64,000 nt of DNA from AP-15 sp963701815 (lineage in GTDB: Bacteria; Pseudomonadota; Alphaproteobacteria; ATCC43930; CGMCC-115725): NCBI GenBank assembly GCA_963701815.1, contig CAVPBN010000039.1, positions 1 to 64,000 of the forward strand, given 5' to 3'. Under the pieces are notes generated by a model. It was not told where the DNA came from and did no database searches. It saw only the letters and a list, made by a program, of their open reading frames with translations. How positions within the stretch are numbered: position 1 is the first letter of the stretch; each line of letters begins with the position of its first letter. A program made the translations under genes and the position numbers. This document shows, one piece after another, positions 37,790 to 47,447 of the stretch.

Positions 37790-38710
37790 ATGAACCACTT
37801 GACGGCACCCGACCGGGCCCGCCGGCGATCGCGCCGCAGCGACCCGTCCGGTCCCGCGGCGGTCGCCGGCAGCCGGGGCGCCGGCAGCCGGGGCGCCGCC
37901 GTCGCCGGGAGCCGACCGCGTTCGCCGGCGAGCGGCCACCGGCCGGCCGCCGCCGAGCGCTGGATCTACGGACGCCATCCGGTGGCCGCGGCGCTGGCAA
38001 ATCCCGAGCGGCGTTGGCGCTCTCTGGTCGTGCTTGCCGGGCAGGAAGCGGAGGCCCGCGGTTTGGCAGCCGGCGCACGGGCCGTCCGGCAAGGTCCCGG
38101 AGAACCGGTGCGGGTGCGCGACCGCTCCGGTTTCGCGGCCATCTTGCCTGAAAGCGCGGTCCATCAGGGACTGGCGCTCGAAATCGAGCCGCTCGCGGAG
38201 CGCGACCTCGACGATCTGCTGCAGGTCTCAGCCTCGGCCGCGGGTCGGCACGTCATCGTCGTTCTCGACCAGGTCAGCGACCCGCAAAACGTCGGCGCGG
38301 CGTTGCGCTCGGCGGCTGCGTTCGGCGCGCTGGCCGTGGTCGTGACCCGGCACGGCGCGCCGCCCGCGAGCGGGGCGCTCGCCAAGGCCGCCTCGGGCGC
38401 GCTCGAAACCGTACCGCTGATCCGGGTGGTCAATCTGGCGCGCGCCCTCGACCGCCTCAAGAAGGAGGGCTTCTGGGTCTGCGGCCTCGACGAGGGCGCG
38501 GCGCAGACGCTCTCGGCGCTCGATCTCGGCGAACGGGTCGCGATCGTGCTCGGCTCCGAAGGCGACGGCATGCGGCGGCTGGTGCGCGAGCGCTGCGATC
38601 GGGTTGCGCGGCTGCCGACCCTGCCGACGCAGCCGACGCTCAACGTGTCGAACGCCGCCGCAGTGGCGCTCTACGAACTGACCCGCGCCGCCGCCGCCCC
38701 GGCTCGCTGA
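37790..38710 (+). CDS. rlmB: 23S rRNA (guanosine-2'-O)-methyltransferase, RlmB/TrmH family
   Basis: The ATG at 37790 gives 306 residues. Residues 1–65 are a low-complexity Arg/Ala/Gly/Ser-rich stretch containing a 15-base tandem repeat. The substrate-binding part (RWIYGRHPVAAALANPERRW) follows. The SPOUT methyltransferase domain has all motifs: VLDQVSDPQNVGAALRSAAAFGA, IVLGSEGDGMRRLVRERCD and LNVSNAAAVALYEL. It should methylate one guanosine of 23S rRNA, G2251 in E. coli numbering. An upstream in-frame ATG at 37685 lies within the tRNA-Tyr promoter and is unlikely. Confidence 0.88.
   Translation: MNHLTAPDRARRRSRRSDPSGPAAVAGSRGAGSRGAAVAGSRPRSPASGHRPAAAERWIYGRHPVAAALANPERRWRSLVVLAGQEAEARGLAAGARAVRQGPGEPVRVRDRSGFAAILPESAVHQGLALEIEPLAERDLDDLLQVSASAAGRHVIVVLDQVSDPQNVGAALRSAAAFGALAVVVTRHGAPPASGALAKAASGALETVPLIRVVNLARALDRLKKEGFWVCGLDEGAAQTLSALDLGERVAIVLGSEGDGMRRLVRERCDRVARLPTLPTQPTLNVSNAAAVALYELTRAAAAPAR
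37865..37894 (+). repeat. two perfect 15-bp tandem copies inside rlmB
   Basis: GCCGGCAGCCGGGGC occurs twice without a gap in the low-complexity N-terminal coding part of rlmB, adding five residues (AGSRG-type) per copy. The frame is kept, so slippage would only change the length of the disordered tail. Confidence 0.85.
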
Positions 38711-38735
38711 CCGGTTGCCGGACCGGCTGCGACCA

Positions 38736-39950
38736 TCACAGCCACATCAGGTTATCGGGTTCGAGGCCGAGCAGATATCGGCCAACGGTCTCGTAATGCT
38801 CCTGGCGGCCCTGCAATTGCTGCGACACGGTGTGGATGTCGCGCAGCCGGCGCTCGAACGGGTTGTCGCGGAAGATCGCCGTGGCGCCGGCGGCGTGGTA
38901 GGCGGTGTCGACGACATCGCGCGCCTGGTGGATGGCGAAGGTCGAGGCCAGCCGGATCGTCATCCGCTGTTCGAGCGTCAATTGTCCGGAACGCGCGACC
39001 TCGTCGGCGATCCGCTCGAGCGCATCCAGCAGATGGGCGCGGGCGGCCGACAATTTGGCCTCGGCCTGCCCGACCTGCGACTGGACGACGTTGTTGTCGC
39101 GCAGCGTATGCCCGGCGCCGCGAGGGATCTTGTCGCGGGCCAGTTCGATCAGCGCGTCGAGGGTGCTGCGGGCGATCCCGAGCGCCACGCCGGCAAAACC
39201 CGCGCTGTAGAGCTGCAGGTTGCTGAACCGGTAGAGCAGCCCCGGCTCGCGCAGGACGGCACTCGCGTCGCGGGCGACGCAATGCCGCTGCGGCACGAAC
39301 AACCCGCTGACCGAATACCGGTCGCTGCCGGTGCCGTTGAGGCCGAGCACATGCCAGATATCGGTCATCGCCGCGCAGGTTTTCGGAAACAGCAGGGTGC
39401 GGACGACCGGGCCGCCATCCGGGTTTCGCAGCGGCGTGCCGTCGGCGGCGACCACCGGCACATGCGCGCCGAGCCAGCTCGCGTCATGGCTGCCGCTGGC
39501 GAAGCTGAAATCTGCGGTCAGCCGATAACCGCCCTCGACAATTCGCGCTTCGCCGGGGCCGGGACCCCAGGCGAGGATTCCGGCGGGTCCGCCAAAGATC
39601 TCGCGCGCCGCCGCCGGTTCGAGCCAGGCCGCGATCATCGCGCAGCCATTGGTCTGATTGAGACACCAGGCAGTGCTGGCATCGGCCTTGGCGATCTGCT
39701 CGATGACCCGGACAAAGACGGCGGGCGGCAATTCGGCCCCGCCCAGCGAACGCGGCAGCAGCAGCCGGAAAAACCCGCCCTCGATCAATGCCGCGTGGAT
39801 CGGCTGCGGCAGTTCCCGCTCGGCTTCGATCTCGGCCGTATGAGCGGCAAGCGCGGACGCAAAATCCCGCGCCCGCGCCAGGTAATCGACCGGCTTCGAG
39901 GCGGCGTCGATCGCCACCGCTTCCGGCAGGCTTGCAGGCATTGCCGCCAT
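38736..39950 (-). CDS. acyl-CoA dehydrogenase-like flavoprotein (HsaA/DszC-type monooxygenase group)
   Basis: The 404-residue protein has the acyl-CoA dehydrogenase fold: an N-terminal helical domain (PQPIHAALIEGGFFRLLLPRSLGG), a beta domain with GYRLTADFSFASGSHDASWLGAHVPV, and the C-terminal helical domain ending RRLRDIHTVSQQLQGRQEHYETVGRYLLGLEPD. The last pattern is typical of flavin-dependent group D monooxygenases such as HsaA and DszC rather than beta-oxidation dehydrogenases. It is a paralogue of the gene at 62748. The substrate is unknown. ATG 39950 has GGAG six bases upstream; a second ATG lies nine bases later. It is divergent from mutL. Confidence 0.82.
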   Translation of the reverse strand: MAAMPASLPEAVAIDAASKPVDYLARARDFASALAAHTAEIEAERELPQPIHAALIEGGFFRLLLPRSLGGAELPPAVFVRVIEQIAKADASTAWCLNQTNGCAMIAAWLEPAAAREIFGGPAGILAWGPGPGEARIVEGGYRLTADFSFASGSHDASWLGAHVPVVAADGTPLRNPDGGPVVRTLLFPKTCAAMTDIWHVLGLNGTGSDRYSVSGLFVPQRHCVARDASAVLREPGLLYRFSNLQLYSAGFAGVALGIARSTLDALIELARDKIPRGAGHTLRDNNVVQSQVGQAEAKLSAARAHLLDALERIADEVARSGQLTLEQRMTIRLASTFAIHQARDVVDTAYHAAGATAIFRDNPFERRLRDIHTVSQQLQGRQEHYETVGRYLLGLEPDNLMWL

Positions 39951-40048
39951 CCTTTGCTCCGCTCCCTACAGGGCGCGAGTTATACGCAACATCGCCGCGG
40001 CGCGTCAGCGGACTGTCGCGAACCCCGCACCGGTCGTAAACTCGCGCG

Positions 40049-41836
40049 ATGACGATCCGCCTGCTGCCGCCGGTCCTGGTCAATCGCATCGCCGCCGGCG
40101 AGGTCATCGAGCGCCCGGCGGCGGCGGTCAAGGAACTGGTCGAGAACGCGATCGACGCCGGGGCCGCGCATATCGACATCGCCTTGATCGAAGGCGGCCG
40201 GCAATTGATCTCGGTCGCCGACGACGGCGCCGGCATGCGCCCCGAGGAGCTCAGCCTGGCGGTCGAGCGCCACTGCACCTCGAAACTGCCCGACGACGAT
40301 CTGCTCCGTATCCGGGCGCTCGGCTTCCGCGGCGAGGCATTGCCGTCGATCGGCGCGGTCAGCCGGATGCGGATCGCCTCGCGCCCGCCCGGCAGCGACA
40401 ATGCCTGGGAGATTATCGTCGAGGCCGGGCAAAAGAGCGCGCCGGCGCCGACGGCCTCGCCCCCGGGGACGCGGGTCGAAATCCGCGATCTGTTCTTCGC
40501 CACCCCGGCGCGGCTCAAGTTTCTGAAGACACCGCGCACCGAGCGCGAGATGGCGCTCGATTCGGTCAGGCGGCTGGCGATGGCCTATCCGGCGATCGCC
40601 TTTGCGGTGACCGGCGAAGACGGTCGGGCAATGCTGCGGCTGCCGCCGGCGGCGGACCGCCGCAGCCGGCTCGGCGTCTTGCTCGGCCGCGACTTTACCG
40701 AGAATTCGATCGCGATCGAGGCCGAACGCGGCGGCTTCCGGTTGAGCGGGCTGATCGGGCTGCCGACGCTGCACCGCGCCGCGCCGCGCGATCAGTACCT
40801 GGTCGTCAACGGCCGGCCGGTGCGCGATAAAACCCTCGTCGGCGCGGTGCGCGGCGCCTATCAGGACGTGCTCGCCCGCGACCGCCACCCGATCGTCGCC
40901 TTGTTCCTCGACGGTCCGGACGACGAGATCGACGTGAACGTCCACCCGGCCAAGGCCGAGGTACGGTTTCGCGATGCGGCATTGGTGCGCGGGCTGATCG
41001 TCGGCGCATTGCGCAGCGGGCTCGCCGCCGCCGGACACCGCGCCGCGACGACGGTCGCCGCCGGCGCGCTTGCCGCCTTCCACTCGGGCGCCGCCAATCC
41101 GCCCAGCGGCGGCCTCGCTGCGGGCCTGCCGCGCTTGGCCTTCCCGTTGCCCGCCGCCGCGCCGCCGCTCTGGCTCGCCGAGACCGGCGACGGTTTTCCG
41201 GCCCCCGCGGCGGCACCCGACGAGGCGAGGCCGGAGACGGCGGCGCCGTCTCCGCAGGCGCGGCTCGGCAATGCCCGGGCTCAATTGCACGGCACCTACA
41301 TCCTCGCCGAGACCGCGACCGGGATCGTTCTGGTCGACCAGCACGCCGCGCATGAGCGGCTGGTGCACGAGCGGATCAAGGCCGCCCTCGCCGCCCACGG
41401 CGTCGCCCGCCAGACCCTGCTGTTGCCCGAGATCGTCGAACTCGACGAGGCGAGCGCGGCGAGGCTCGCCGCCCGCGCTCCGGAACTGGCCGAGTTCGGC
41501 CTCGTCGTCGAGTCGTTCGGACCGGGCGCCGTCGTCGTGCGCGAGGTTCCGGCCCTGCTGCCGGAGCTCGATGTCGCCGGACTGGTGCGCGATCTCGCCG
41601 ACGAGATCGCCGAATGGGGCGAGGCGCTGTCGTTGAAGGAACGGGTCGAAACGGTATGCGGCACCCTCGCCTGTCATACCAGCGTGCGCGCCGGGCGGCG
41701 TCTGTCGCCGGCCGAGATGGATGCGCTGTTGCGCCAGATGGAGGTGACGCCGAACAGCGGCCAGTGCAACCACGGCCGCCCGACCTATGTCGCGCTCGAC
41801 CTCGCCGACATCGAGCGGCTGTTCGGCCGGCGCTGA
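40049..41836 (+). CDS. mutL: DNA mismatch repair protein MutL
   Basis: The 595-residue protein has the GHKL ATPase motifs KELVENAIDAGA, ADDGAGM and ALGFRGEALPSIG, then VNGRPVRDK and VDVNVHPAKAEVRF-type sequence. After a Pro/Ala-rich linker comes the C-terminal dimerisation domain with DQHAAHERLVHE at about 430–441, which fits the DQHA(x2)E(x4)E endonuclease motif. MutL of this kind nicks DNA itself, as expected in organisms without MutH. A CNHGRPT motif is near the end. The start overlaps no neighbour; the gene is divergent from the flavoprotein, with a 98-base space. Confidence 0.97.
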   Translation: MTIRLLPPVLVNRIAAGEVIERPAAAVKELVENAIDAGAAHIDIALIEGGRQLISVADDGAGMRPEELSLAVERHCTSKLPDDDLLRIRALGFRGEALPSIGAVSRMRIASRPPGSDNAWEIIVEAGQKSAPAPTASPPGTRVEIRDLFFATPARLKFLKTPRTEREMALDSVRRLAMAYPAIAFAVTGEDGRAMLRLPPAADRRSRLGVLLGRDFTENSIAIEAERGGFRLSGLIGLPTLHRAAPRDQYLVVNGRPVRDKTLVGAVRGAYQDVLARDRHPIVALFLDGPDDEIDVNVHPAKAEVRFRDAALVRGLIVGALRSGLAAAGHRAATTVAAGALAAFHSGAANPPSGGLAAGLPRLAFPLPAAAPPLWLAETGDGFPAPAAAPDEARPETAAPSPQARLGNARAQLHGTYILAETATGIVLVDQHAAHERLVHERIKAALAAHGVARQTLLLPEIVELDEASAARLAARAPELAEFGLVVESFGPGAVVVREVPALLPELDVAGLVRDLADEIAEWGEALSLKERVETVCGTLACHTSVRAGRRLSPAEMDALLRQMEVTPNSGQCNHGRPTYVALDLADIERLFGRR

Positions 41837-41947
41837 GCGCCGCCTTCATCCGATCCGGCAGCCGCGCCCGCCCCCCGCCCGGATTGACAAGATCGGCGCC
41901 GGCACGCGACAACCGGGCGGCAAGCAAAGGCTGGGAGGAGCGGATCG

Positions 41948-42866
41948 ATGGGCATGCTCGACGGACGGGTGGCGATTTGCTGCGGCGCCGGCCGCGGGGT
42001 CGGCGCCGAAGTCGCCAAATTGATGGCGGCGAACGGCGCGCAGGTCGTCGTCAACGATCCCGGCACCAGCGGCAGCGGCGAGGGCGCCGACCAAACCCCG
42101 GCGCAGCAGATCGTCGACGAGATCGAGGCGGCGGGCGGCAAGGCCTCCGCCAATTACGGCTCGGTCGCCAAATTCGACGATTGCCTGCGGATGGTGAGCC
42201 AGGCGCGCGACGACCTTCGGCGGCCTGCACATCGTCTTCAACGCCGCCGGCATCCTGCGCGACAAGATGTTCCACAACATGTTCCCGGAGGATTGGCAGG
42301 CGGTCATCGACGTCCATCTGACCGGCCATTTCAACCTCAACCGGGCCGCCATCAACCTGTTCCGCGAGCAGAATTACGGCCGCATCATCATGGTGTCGTC
42401 GACCTCGGGGCTGCTCGGCAATGTCGGGCAGTGCAATTACGGCGCGGCCAAGCTCGGCATCGTCGCATTGGCCCGGATCGTCGCGATGGAAAACGCGTCG
42501 CGCGGGATCACCGTCAACGTAATCTGCCCGTCGGCCGACACCCGGATGACCCGCTCGGTGCCGACCCCGAAGGACCCGCAGGCGGCGGCATTGCGCGAGG
42601 AGCGGCTGCGCCGCAGCCGCGCCGATGCGATAGCGCCGCTGTGCGTTTTTCTGGCTTCCGAGCAGTCGGGCCATGTCAACGGCCAGGTGTTTCACCAGCG
42701 CGCCGGGGAGTTGTCGCTCTACGGTCATATGCGGCCGGTGCGCATGGTGCATCGCCAGGGCGGCTGGACGCCGGAGACCCTGGCCGAGATCGCGATCCCG
42801 GCCTTGGCGCCGCAATTCACCCCGCTCGACAGCCGCGCCGTCCACCCCGGCCTGCCGATGGAATAG
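41948..42866 (+). CDS. short-chain dehydrogenase/reductase, HSD17B4/MFE2-like (frameshifted by one base)
   Basis: The corrected protein is about 305 residues. The nucleotide-binding part (VAICCGAGRGVGAEVAKLMAANGAQVVVNDPG, then EGADQTPAQQIVDEIEAAGGKASANYGSV) is in the first frame. From FGGLHIVFNAAGILRDKMF onward, including the active-site serine region MVSSTSG and YGAAK, the gene is in the next frame. One surplus base at about 42208–42213 (GACGACCTTCGG) explains this. The VNDPG and PAQQIVDEI features resemble the 3-hydroxyacyl-CoA dehydrogenase domain of MFE2 and related SDRs. AGGAG precedes the ATG. Substrate unknown. Confidence 0.85.
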
Positions 42867-42876
42867 CGGCGGCGGG

Positions 42877-44442
42877 TCACCCCGCCAGGGCGCCGCGCGC
42901 GGCGGCGAGGGTCGCTTCGAGGCCGCCGCCGGCGTCGATCCGGGTCCAGTCGATCGGGCCGGGATCGTGGCGCAATTGCCGGGCGAGGATCGCCGCCGTC
43001 GCGTCCGAGGCATCGTTCCGGCGGGCATCGATGCGCTCGGCCATCGCCGCCGGCGGCGCTTCGAGCCACAACCCGGTAAACGGCACGCCGGCGGCGCGTG
43101 CGACTTCGGCGAAAGAACGCCGCTGGGCCGGGGTCAGCGATACTGCATCGACGATCGCCGAGCAGCCGGCGGCGAGCGCCGTCGCCGCCTTGCGGCGCAG
43201 CGCGGCATAGACGCGGCGCGTGGCGTTGCGGTCGTAGGCGCTCTGCGGCAGCCGGTTTTCGGGCGCGACGCCGAGCAGCAGTTTGCGGGTCACATCGCTG
43301 CGCAGCACGCGCGCGCCGGGAAGCGGGCCGAGTGCGGGCGCCAAGGCGGCGGCCAGGGTCGATTTGCCGCTGCCGCTCACCCCGCCGATCGCGATCAGCC
43401 GCGGAGTTGCCGGGTCGAGCGCGCGGTGCGCCAGATCGAGGTAATCGCGCGCCTGCCGCGCCATCGCCGCCGCGGTCTCGGCGTTGCCGGCGTGCGCTGC
43501 CGCGGTTGCCGTTACATGCGCGCGGATGCCGGCGCGCAACGACAGAAAGAGCGGCATTGCGGCGAGCCCGTCATCCTCTTCGGTGCGGTCGAGATAGCGG
43601 TTCAACACCCGGTTGGCCAAATGCGCCAGCCCGCGATGCTGCAGATCCATCAGCAGAAAGGCGAGGTCGTACAGGACGTCGATGCTGGCCAGGTCATCGG
43701 AAAATTCGAGACAGTCGAACAGCGTCGGCGCGCCGTCGATCAGGCAGATGTTGCGCAGATGCAGGTCGCCGTGACAGCGCCGCACCTTGCCCGCCGCGCG
43801 GCGGTTTTCGAGCAGCGCCGCCGCGCCGAGGATCGCCCGCCGCCATTTCTCCAGGATGGCTTCGACCTGCGCGGGGTCGAAACCGGCGCCGCCGGCGGCG
43901 GCCAGGACCCGGTGGTTGGTCTCGGCGACATCCGTCAGCGCCGCCGCACCGCCGCGATCGGGACATCGTTCGGCCATATCGTGAAACTGCGCGATATGGT
44001 CGGCGAGCCGATCCATGACCGGCGGATCGAGGCCGCCGGCGCCGGCAAGCGCGTCGAACAGCAATGCCTGGTCGAACCGGCGCATCGCGACGACCCAGTC
44101 GAGCGCCGGCCCGGCATCGGTAAAGGCGACGGCGCCGCCGGCATCGCGGCCGAGGCGGCGAAGCTCGAGATAGAGCGCCGGCGCGGTGCGGCGGTTCAAG
44201 GCCAGTTCGGCGGCGCAAGCCTCGCGGCGGCGCGCGGCGGTCGAAAAATCGAGATAAGGCAGCTTGACCGCGCGCTTGAGCTTGTAGGCGCGGTCGCCGG
44301 CGAGAAACACGATCGAGACATGGGTTTCGATCGTCTCGACCCGTTCCACCTCGCCGCCATAGGATGACGGATCGCCGAGAAAGGCGATCGCGTCGCGCTG
44401 ATCGTCGGCTTCCGCGGTTTCGGTCGCGTCGGCGGCAGCCAC
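42877..44442 (-). CDS. fused aminoglycoside-phosphotransferase-like / P-loop kinase protein
   Basis: The 521-residue protein combines an APH-like kinase fold (about residues 30–330, with the catalytic loop CHGDLHLRNICLID at 223–236 and LFDCLEFSDDLASIDVLYDLAFLLMDL) and a C-terminal P-loop kinase domain (about 345–515, Walker A GGVSGSGKST at 353–362). Proteins with this pairing are widespread in proteobacteria and usually annotated as bifunctional aminoglycoside phosphotransferase/ATP-binding proteins; the physiological substrate is unknown and drug resistance should not be assumed. The GTG start at 44442 shares one base with the xseA stop (TAGTG), so it is coupled to xseA. Confidence 0.85.
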   Translation of the reverse strand: MAAADATETAEADDQRDAIAFLGDPSSYGGEVERVETIETHVSIVFLAGDRAYKLKRAVKLPYLDFSTAARRREACAAELALNRRTAPALYLELRRLGRDAGGAVAFTDAGPALDWVVAMRRFDQALLFDALAGAGGLDPPVMDRLADHIAQFHDMAERCPDRGGAAALTDVAETNHRVLAAAGGAGFDPAQVEAILEKWRRAILGAAALLENRRAAGKVRRCHGDLHLRNICLIDGAPTLFDCLEFSDDLASIDVLYDLAFLLMDLQHRGLAHLANRVLNRYLDRTEEDDGLAAMPLFLSLRAGIRAHVTATAAAHAGNAETAAAMARQARDYLDLAHRALDPATPRLIAIGGVSGSGKSTLAAALAPALGPLPGARVLRSDVTRKLLLGVAPENRLPQSAYDRNATRRVYAALRRKAATALAAGCSAIVDAVSLTPAQRRSFAEVARAAGVPFTGLWLEAPPAAMAERIDARRNDASDATAAILARQLRHDPGPIDWTRIDAGGGLEATLAAARGALAG

Positions 44443-45869
44443 TAGAACAGGTTGCCCTGTTCCGGACGCGGAGGGGCGCGGCGGACCGGGCGGCGCGGCG
44501 TGCGGCCGGCGATGGCGGCGACCTTGCCGTCGTAGAATTCGAGGTCGAGGGCGGCTCCCGGGCGGATCGCGGCGGCTTCGGTGACGACCCGCAGGGCGTC
44601 GTCGCGCACCACGACATAACCGCGGGCGAGCAGGCTCTCGTGCCGCTCGGAATGGGTCGCCAGCCGGCCGGCGAAATTATCCGCAAGGTCCCGCTTTTGA
44701 TCGATCAGGCGAGCCATCGCCCCGGTGAAATGCCGCTCGACATCGCCGAGGCGGGTCCGGATTCGTGCGAGGTCGGCGGCGAGTGCGGCCGGGCGCAGCC
44801 CCGATTCGGCAAGATCGAGGCGCTGCCGCGCGATCCGCAGATGCCGATCGGCGGCCAGCCGCAGCCGTTCGGCGCGGTCGTCGAGCCGCTGCGCCATATG
44901 GCCGATCAGATCCTGCGGGTCGGGCAAGCCGCGCGCAAGACCGGCCAGATGCAGCCGGCGCTCGGCGAAGAGCCGGGCCAGCCCGCCGGCGAGCCGGGAT
45001 GATTTGCCGCCCAGCTCGGCGACCAGGTCGAGCCGGACCGGCACCGCCATCTCCGCCGCCGCGGTCGGGGTCGGCGCGCGCAGATCGCTGGCGTGATCGA
45101 TCAGCGTGGTGTCGGTCTCGTGCCCGACCGCAGAGATCAGCGGGATCGCCGAGGCGGCGGCGGCGCGCACGACGATCTCCTCGTTGAACGCCATCAGGTC
45201 TTCGAGGCTGCCGCCGCCGCGGGCGACGATGATCAGATCGGGGCGCGGCAGGCTGCCCGCTTCGGGCAGGCGATTGAAGCCGGCGATCGCCGCCGCCACC
45301 TGCGCCGCCGCCCCCTCGCCCTGCACCGCCACCGGCCAGACCAGCACGCGGCGCGGAAAACGGTCGGCCAGCCGATGCAGGATGTCGCGAATCACCGCAC
45401 CGGTCGGCGAGGTCACGACGCCGATCACCCGCGGCAGGAACGGCAATTTCTGCTTGCGCTCGGCCGCGAACAGCCCCTCGGCGGCGAGCCGCTGCCGCCG
45501 ATCTTCGAGCAGCTTCAGGAGCGCGCCAATGCCGGCGAGCTCGATCGTGTCGATGATCAGCTGATATTTCGAGCGGCCGGGAAAGGTCGTCAACCGCCCG
45601 GTGCAGACGACTTCCATGCCGTCCTGCGGCTTGACCGCAAGGCGCAACGCGGTGGTGCGCCAACACACCGCGTCGAGCACCGCCTCGGTGTCCTTCAGCG
45701 CCAGATAGAAATGACCGGAGCTGTGCCGTTTGCAGCCGGAAACCTCGCCGCGCACCCGGACCAGGCCGAAACCATCCTCGATCGAGCGCTTGAGCGCCTG
45801 CGACAGTTCCGAGACGGTATATTCGACGAGATTGGCGCGCGTCGGGGCGGCGGTCGGCAGATCGACCAT
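44442..45869 (-). CDS. xseA: exodeoxyribonuclease VII large subunit
   Basis: The 475-residue protein has the N-terminal OB domain (YTVSELSQALKRSIEDGFGLVRVRGEVSGCKRHSSGHFYLALKDTEAVLDAVCW), the catalytic core with VIGVVTSPTGAVIRDILHRLADRFPRRVLVWPVAVQGEGAA and DLIIVARGGGSLEDLMAFNEE, and coiled-coil helices. The enzyme degrades single-stranded DNA in repair together with XseB, which is not in the window. The gene is divergent from purD with only 35 bases between starts. Confidence 0.96.
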   Translation of the reverse strand: MVDLPTAAPTRANLVEYTVSELSQALKRSIEDGFGLVRVRGEVSGCKRHSSGHFYLALKDTEAVLDAVCWRTTALRLAVKPQDGMEVVCTGRLTTFPGRSKYQLIIDTIELAGIGALLKLLEDRRQRLAAEGLFAAERKQKLPFLPRVIGVVTSPTGAVIRDILHRLADRFPRRVLVWPVAVQGEGAAAQVAAAIAGFNRLPEAGSLPRPDLIIVARGGGSLEDLMAFNEEIVVRAAAASAIPLISAVGHETDTTLIDHASDLRAPTPTAAAEMAVPVRLDLVAELGGKSSRLAGGLARLFAERRLHLAGLARGLPDPQDLIGHMAQRLDDRAERLRLAADRHLRIARQRLDLAESGLRPAALAADLARIRTRLGDVERHFTGAMARLIDQKRDLADNFAGRLATHSERHESLLARGYVVVRDDALRVVTEAAAIRPGAALDLEFYDGKVAAIAGRTPRRPVRRAPPRPEQGNLF

Positions 45870-45904
45870 CGTGCTATCAATAGCCGGGCACGGGAGGAAG
45901 GGCG

Positions 45905-47173
45905 ATGCGGGTGCTGGTGGTGGGCGGGGGCGGACGCGAGCATGCGCTGGTCTGGGCGATCGCGGCCTCGCCGCTGGTCGATGCGCTGTTTTGCGCGCCC
46001 GGCAACGCCGGGATCGCCGAGGAGGCCGAATGCGTGCCGATCCGGGCGACCGACATCGCCGGGCTGGTCGCGTTCTGCCGGCGCGAGCGGATCGATTTTG
46101 TCGTCGTCGGACCGGAGGCGCCGCTGGTACTGGGCCTCGTCGATGCCCTCGAGGCCGAGGGCATCGCCGCGTTCGGGCCGAGCCGGGCCGCCGCGGCGCT
46201 CGAAGGCTCGAAGGGCTTCATGAAGGATCTCTGCGCGCGCGAGGGCATCCCGACCGCCGCCTATCGCCGCTTCACCGACGCCGCGGCGGCCAAGGCCTAT
46301 ATCGCCGCGCGCGGTGCGCCGATCGTGGTCAAGGCCGACGGGCTCGCCGGCGGCAAGGGAGTCACCGTCGCCGCGGCCCGCAACGAGGCCCTGGCCGCGG
46401 TCGACGCCGCGTTCGGCGGGCGCTTCGGCGCGGCTGGGACGGCGATCGTCGTCGAGGAATTCCTCGCCGGCGAGGAAGTCAGCTTCTTCGCGCTGTGCGA
46501 CGGCTCGAACGTGCTGCCGCTCGCCGCGGCGCAGGACCACAAGCGGGTCGGCGACGGCGACATCGGCCCCAACACCGGCGGCATGGGCGCCTATTCGCCG
46601 GTGCCGATGGTGACCGAGGCGGTGCAGGACCAGATCATGGAACGCATCGTCCTGCCGACAATGCGGGCGATGGCGCGCGACGGCCGGCCCTACAAGGGCG
46701 TGCTCTATGCCGGGCTGATGCTGACCGAAACCGGGCCGAAGTTGCTCGAATACAATGTCCGCTTCGGCGATCCGGAGGCGCAGGTGCTGATGATGCGGTT
46801 GATCAGCGACCCGCTGCCGGCGTTGATCGCGGCGCATGACGGCATCTTGCGGCAGGTGGATTTGCGCTGGCACGCCGACGCCGCGCTGTGCGTGGTGATG
46901 GCGGCAAAGGGCTACCCCGACGAACCGCAACGCGGCAGCGAGATCAGCGGGCTCGACCTAGCCGGTGCGGATCCCGCGGTCAAAATCTTCCACGCCGCGA
47001 CCCGGCGCGACGCCGGCCGGCTGCTGGCCGATGGCGGCCGCGTGCTCGGCGTCACCGCTCGGGGCGGCGACCTCGCCCAGGCTTGCGAGCGCGCCTATGC
47101 CGCAATCGACCGGATCGACTGGCCCGACGGGTTTTGCCGCCGCGACATCGGCCGCCGCGCCATGGGGGACTAA
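45905..47173 (+). CDS. purD: phosphoribosylamine–glycine ligase
   Basis: The 422-residue ATP-grasp enzyme makes glycinamide ribonucleotide in purine synthesis. It shows MRVLVVGGGGREHALVWA, the ATP-grasp segments SKGFMKDLCAREGIPTA and IVVKADGLAGGKGVTVA, and the signature RFGDPEAQVLMMRL. A GGGAGGAA ribosome-binding site is five bases before the ATG. Confidence 0.97.
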   Translation: MRVLVVGGGGREHALVWAIAASPLVDALFCAPGNAGIAEEAECVPIRATDIAGLVAFCRRERIDFVVVGPEAPLVLGLVDALEAEGIAAFGPSRAAAALEGSKGFMKDLCAREGIPTAAYRRFTDAAAAKAYIAARGAPIVVKADGLAGGKGVTVAAARNEALAAVDAAFGGRFGAAGTAIVVEEFLAGEEVSFFALCDGSNVLPLAAAQDHKRVGDGDIGPNTGGMGAYSPVPMVTEAVQDQIMERIVLPTMRAMARDGRPYKGVLYAGLMLTETGPKLLEYNVRFGDPEAQVLMMRLISDPLPALIAAHDGILRQVDLRWHADAALCVVMAAKGYPDEPQRGSEISGLDLAGADPAVKIFHAATRRDAGRLLADGGRVLGVTARGGDLAQACERAYAAIDRIDWPDGFCRRDIGRRAMGD

Positions 47174-47447
47174 CATCCGGCGTCGTACGTCGCACCGGCT
47201 ATATTGCGATCCCGCCCGTCGGTGAGATTGCTGTCCGCCGCGGCTGCTGCACGACCCGACGGCCGTCGATCGAACAGCGGCGTATTCTCCGAACGGTCGG
47301 CGATATCGACATGACCCCGACCAGCGGCGAATCCGTCGCGCCGCCGCCGAGCGTTCTGCCGTCCAGCGCCATAATCTGATCGGAATTGGCCGAGATGACG
47401 CATATCGTCGATCGAGAGAGACGCGGGCAGTTTTTTAGGAGGAGACG

